Source: JBOFMT01 sp051658525
GTDB taxonomy: Bacteria > Bacillota_I > Bacilli_A > Erysipelotrichales > Erysipelotrichaceae
Direction of reading: 5' to 3'
Assembly (NCBI GenBank): GCA_051658525.1
Contig: JBOFMT010000104.1
Location: 1-64,000, forward strand
Length of the DNA stretch: 64,000 nucleotides
The notes under the pieces are model-generated. The model had not been told where the DNA came from, searched no databases, and saw nothing but the letters and a program-made list of their open reading frames with translations. How positions within the stretch are numbered: the first letter of the stretch is position 1; every line of letters starts with the position of its first letter. A program made the position numbers and the translations under genes. Shown here piece after piece: positions 61,745 to 64,000 of this stretch.

Positions 61745-62092
61745 ATGGCAACCTATACATGCAAGCTAGCTGGTGATATTGATTCTTGTTTACAAACCTT
61801 AGAAACCGCACTATTTCGAAAAAGCGTTACCGCAAGTCGTGCAGGTGCGAGTGATTTTAATCACGAACAACTGCATGTTGCTGTGCGTGTATACGAACGC
61901 TATAGTACCTTCAGTAGCAACCGGGTCAGCTTAAACCTTACCTTGGTCCAAGGGGATGGCTATACGTATGTAAGTGCCATCACAGCTGGAGGTTCCCGCG
62001 CAACCTTTTTTAAGCTTGATACCGTAGGAGAAGAAACCTTCCTATTATTATTCAAGGAAGTAATACTCCAAAACTTTACAATCCTACCATAA
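61745..62092 (+). CDS. DUF6054-like protein
   Basis: 115 residues, cytoplasmic. The block R-V-Y-E-R-Y-S-T-F-S-S-N-R-V-S-L-N-L-T and S-A-I-T-A-G-G-S-R-A-T-F-F-K fit the DUF6054 family as I remember it. Weak GGTGTG ribosome site, nine bases after the DUF711 stop, so it is probably translated from the same mRNA. Function unknown. Confidence 0.7.
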   Translation: MATYTCKLAGDIDSCLQTLETALFRKSVTASRAGASDFNHEQLHVAVRVYERYSTFSSNRVSLNLTLVQGDGYTYVSAITAGGSRATFFKLDTVGEETFLLLFKEVILQNFTILP

Positions 62093-62114
62093 GAAGCCTC
62101 GTGCTTCTTTTTTT
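62092..62114 (+). terminator. terminator after the DUF6054-like gene
   Basis: AGAAGC, CTCGT, GCTTCT, then T6. Confidence 0.75.
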
Positions 62115-62167
62115 CTTGCTGTTGTTTTAACTCACATGCTATGATGATACCAATAGGAGGATGTATT

Positions 62168-63124
62168 ATGCCCTTTCACATCATAAGAAACGATATTACC
62201 AAACTCAAGGTGGATGCGATTGTCAATTCCACAAACCCGCAATTACTAGAAGGCTCTGGTGTAAGCGAAGCGATCTTTCAAGCAGCAGGACGAGTGCAAT
62301 TACAACAGGCCTTAGCAGCCTACCCTCACGCTAACATCAGTGATGTGATCGTAACACCAGGCTTTGCACTTCCCTGTTCGCTCATCCTACATGCGGTGAC
62401 ACCTGCTTTTCTCGATGGTACCCACAACGAAAGTGCCCTCTTAGTTAAAACCTATCAAAATATCCTAGCTAGTGCTAGTGCACAAGGTCTTACAAGCATA
62501 GCGTTTCCCCTTCTTTCCAGTGGTAATTATCGCTTCCCAAAAGATTTGGCCATAGATATCGCGAAACACACCATCCAACAATACTTAGCAAACCATGAAC
62601 TTGTTGTTTATTTGGTCGTTTACGATAAAGCGAGCTTTCAACTTTCCAAGCAACGCTTTGATGATGTCGTTAGTTATATTGAAGAACACCAGATCCAAAC
62701 CTTCGGCATGCGCACAAGTGCACTTGAGATGCCTTGTCGCATCGAAGCGTGTGAGAGTTTAGAAGAACGCTTAGCAAACAAAGAAACTACGTTTTCAGAC
62801 CATCTACTCAACCTGATTATGGAAGCGAATCGAAGCGATGTGGAAGTGTACAAACAAGCAAACATCGATCGCAAGCTCTTTTCAAAAATACGCAGCAACC
62901 AAAACTATATCCCAAGCAAAAAAACAGCACTTGCCTTTGCGTTCGCCTTACACTTATCCTTAGACGATAGTTTGGATTTATTAAAACGCGCTGGGTATAC
63001 CTTATCGCAAAGTAATGAATTTGATCTGATTTGTCAATATTGCTTTGAACATAAAATATATGACCTCTATGAGATCAATCAAATTTTATTTTCAATGATC
63101 GAAACTACCTTAAGTAATGTTTAA
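62168..63124 (+). CDS. macro-domain protein with C-terminal helical domain
   Basis: 318 residues. An N-terminal macro domain (1-175) with V-D-A-I-V-N-S-T-N-P and G-S-G-V-S-E-A-I-F-Q-A-A-G and P-L-L-S-S-G-N-Y-R, which bind ADP-ribose. A linker leads to an all-helical C-terminal part (about 215-318; S-D-V-E-V-Y-K-Q-A-N-I-D-R-K-L-F-S-K-I-R and L-D-L-L-K-R-A-G-Y-T-L-S), which looks like an HTH or phage-repressor-type fold. The ATG at 62168 follows AGGAGG. It should remove ADP-ribose from proteins or metabolites, or read it. Neighbour: a VWA protein, closed by a shared terminator region. Confidence 0.85.
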   Translation: MPFHIIRNDITKLKVDAIVNSTNPQLLEGSGVSEAIFQAAGRVQLQQALAAYPHANISDVIVTPGFALPCSLILHAVTPAFLDGTHNESALLVKTYQNILASASAQGLTSIAFPLLSSGNYRFPKDLAIDIAKHTIQQYLANHELVVYLVVYDKASFQLSKQRFDDVVSYIEEHQIQTFGMRTSALEMPCRIEACESLEERLANKETTFSDHLLNLIMEANRSDVEVYKQANIDRKLFSKIRSNQNYIPSKKTALAFAFALHLSLDDSLDLLKRAGYTLSQSNEFDLICQYCFEHKIYDLYEINQILFSMIETTLSNV

Positions 63125-63125
63125 G

Positions 63126-63175
63126 ACCACCAGCAAATGTCGCAGCGCAAGCGACCTTTGCTGGTGGTTTTTCTT
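63126..63175 (+). terminator. terminator after the macro gene
   Basis: ACCACCAGCAAA / TTTGCTGGTGGT stem with inner GTCGC/GCGAC, then T5. Confidence 0.85.
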
Positions 63176-63208
63176 TTATACTCTAGTTATAGAAAAGAGG
63201 AACAAGTT

Positions 63209-63850
63209 ATGAAACAAAAAAGAACCCATGTAATTAGTATGATTGATCGTAGTGGATCCATGTCAGGCCTAGAACAGGATACCATCCAAGGCTTCAATGC
63301 CTTGTTAAAAAAACAGCGCAAAGGAGAAGGTGAAGTTGTAATGACGACCATCCTATTCAACCATGAACTAAAGGTATTGCATAAAAATTGTCCCATTGAT
63401 TGTATTGCACCACTCAGCGAGAGTGATTATGAAGTTGGTGGAACAACAGCACTACTCGATGCGATTGGTTTTGGTATTGATAGTATCATCGACTTACAAC
63501 GCTGTAGTGAAAAACGTGCAGACCATATTTTAGTCGTAATTACTACCGATGGTGAAGAAAATAGTAGCCACTACTTCCGTTCCAAGGAAATTAAAGATTT
63601 AATTTCGCGCCAACAAAGTTTATACGGCTGGGAGTTTATCTTCTTAGGTGCCAATATCGATGCTATCGCTGCCGCGAAAAGTCTTGGCATTAAGGAAGAG
63701 CACGCTTGTAACTACCATGCAGATCACAAAGGAACCCAAGTTACCTATGAAGCAATTAGTGATAGTGTCTCACACATACGCGCTCAAGCAAAACTTGGAA
63801 AACAATGGAAACAGAACGTGGAAGCAGATCATATGTTAAGAAAAGGATAA
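63209..63850 (+). CDS. von Willebrand factor A domain protein
   Basis: 213 residues, one cytoplasmic VWA domain. The MIDAS motif is D-R-S-G-S-M-S near residue 13, then T-T-A-L-L-D-A-I and V-I-T-T-D-G-E-E-N-S complete the metal site. Close to the TerY/YfbK-like cytoplasmic VWA proteins. GAGG precedes the ATG; a longer in-frame start lacks a ribosome site. It lies near the macro gene; VWA and macro proteins co-occur in ADP-ribosylation-type stress modules, but no partner kinase or ter genes are in the window. Confidence 0.85.
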   Translation: MKQKRTHVISMIDRSGSMSGLEQDTIQGFNALLKKQRKGEGEVVMTTILFNHELKVLHKNCPIDCIAPLSESDYEVGGTTALLDAIGFGIDSIIDLQRCSEKRADHILVVITTDGEENSSHYFRSKEIKDLISRQQSLYGWEFIFLGANIDAIAAAKSLGIKEEHACNYHADHKGTQVTYEAISDSVSHIRAQAKLGKQWKQNVEADHMLRKG

Positions 63851-63949
63851 CAAGAGCGGGAGGGTTGTAAAAGTTGTATTTCCCATAAGAATTCTTGGCT
63901 ATTTGTGATACAATAGAGCACGAATAAAAGAAAAAGAAGAGGAAGATGC

Positions 63950-64000
63950 ATGAAGCAGTTACACATTTATTTCACATCCGATTTGCACGGTTATATGATG
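63950..64000 (+). CDS. start of a metallophosphatase/5'-nucleotidase gene (partial)
   Basis: 17 codons before the window ends: M-K-Q-L-H-I-Y-F-T-S-D-L-H-G-Y-M-M. F-T-S-D-L-H-G is the first metal-binding motif of calcineurin-like phosphatases of the UshA/YfkN type. AAGAGGAAG precedes the ATG; an ATG four bases upstream is out of frame. No more can be said from the fragment. Confidence 0.75.
   Translation, partial: MKQLHIYFTSDLHGYMM

Noticed and set aside
1..64000. CRISPR arrays, rRNA genes, IS elements, prophage
   Set aside because: No regular repeat-spacer array, no rRNA-like sequence and no transposase or integrase reading frame was seen on either strand.

Overview
The window is chromosomal DNA of a low-GC Gram-positive bacterium (Bacillota). 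Strong AGGAGG-type ribosome sites, consensus TTGACA/TATAAT promoters, many short hairpin-plus-U terminators, several PTS sugar systems, GatD/MurT, a T-box leader and the mraZ-rsmH-ftsL-pbp order all point there. Gene content (GlnA type III, DUF4300, DUF6054, ACT plus DUF711 pair, GH18/CBM5 chitinase) would fit an Erysipelotrichia-like host; that placement is inference.

Layout. 0-3 kb: a DUF1349 protein and three paralogous lipoproteins. 3-11 kb: a two-catalytic-domain secreted chitinase, a LytTR two-component system and a proline-rich anchored surface protein, then a decayed GNAT acetyltransferase. 11-16.4 kb: an accessory stretch with an ArsR/MBL-hydrolase/nitroreductase operon, a PBECR4-like putative nuclease preceded by a structured RNA with its own promoter and terminator, an unknown 220-aa protein, and a TetR/alpha-beta hydrolase pair. 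16.4-20 kb: beta-glucoside GH1, orphan EIIC and a GntR regulator. 20-31.6 kb: Crp-family regulator, YdcZ-type transporter, MATE pump with a leader RNA, a MacB-like ABC exporter with an OmpR-type two-component system, DUF4300 lipoprotein-like protein, and a multidomain CoA-disulfide reductase with its ArsR regulator. 31.6-34.9 kb: TetR, glycosyltransferase, NAD(P)-binding protein, tRNA-Arg(CCT), a small membrane protein. 35-37.5 kb: glutamine synthetase III behind a T-box leader. 37.6-50.7 kb: CNNM transporter, the dcw cluster (mraZ to murD), YhhN, cardiolipin synthase, GatD/MurT, L32 and YceD. 50.8-64 kb: lipase, TmcAL, PNPOx/Rrf2 regulon, an alpha-glucoside PTS operon with two RpiR regulators, YebC, ACT/DUF711, DUF6054, a macro-domain protein, a VWA protein and the start of a metallophosphatase.

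How it fits together. Many regulators lie beside their likely targets, and several operators can be read directly: TTGTAA-N9-TTACAA for Rrf2 (three copies), GTGG boxes at 10-bp steps for MraZ, GCAAA-N11-TTTGC for the sulfur ArsR, ATTCGAAT palindromes for GntR, GTTTCC-N7-GGAAAC for RpiR and two TGTATCAT-type TetR palindromes. The most unusual loci are the RNA-plus-PBECR4 unit (13.1-13.9 kb), whose layout is that of a type III toxin-antitoxin system but whose parts are not a known type III family to my knowledge; the T-box in front of glnN, whose specifier reads AAC (Asn); and the unidentified leader RNA in front of the MATE gene.
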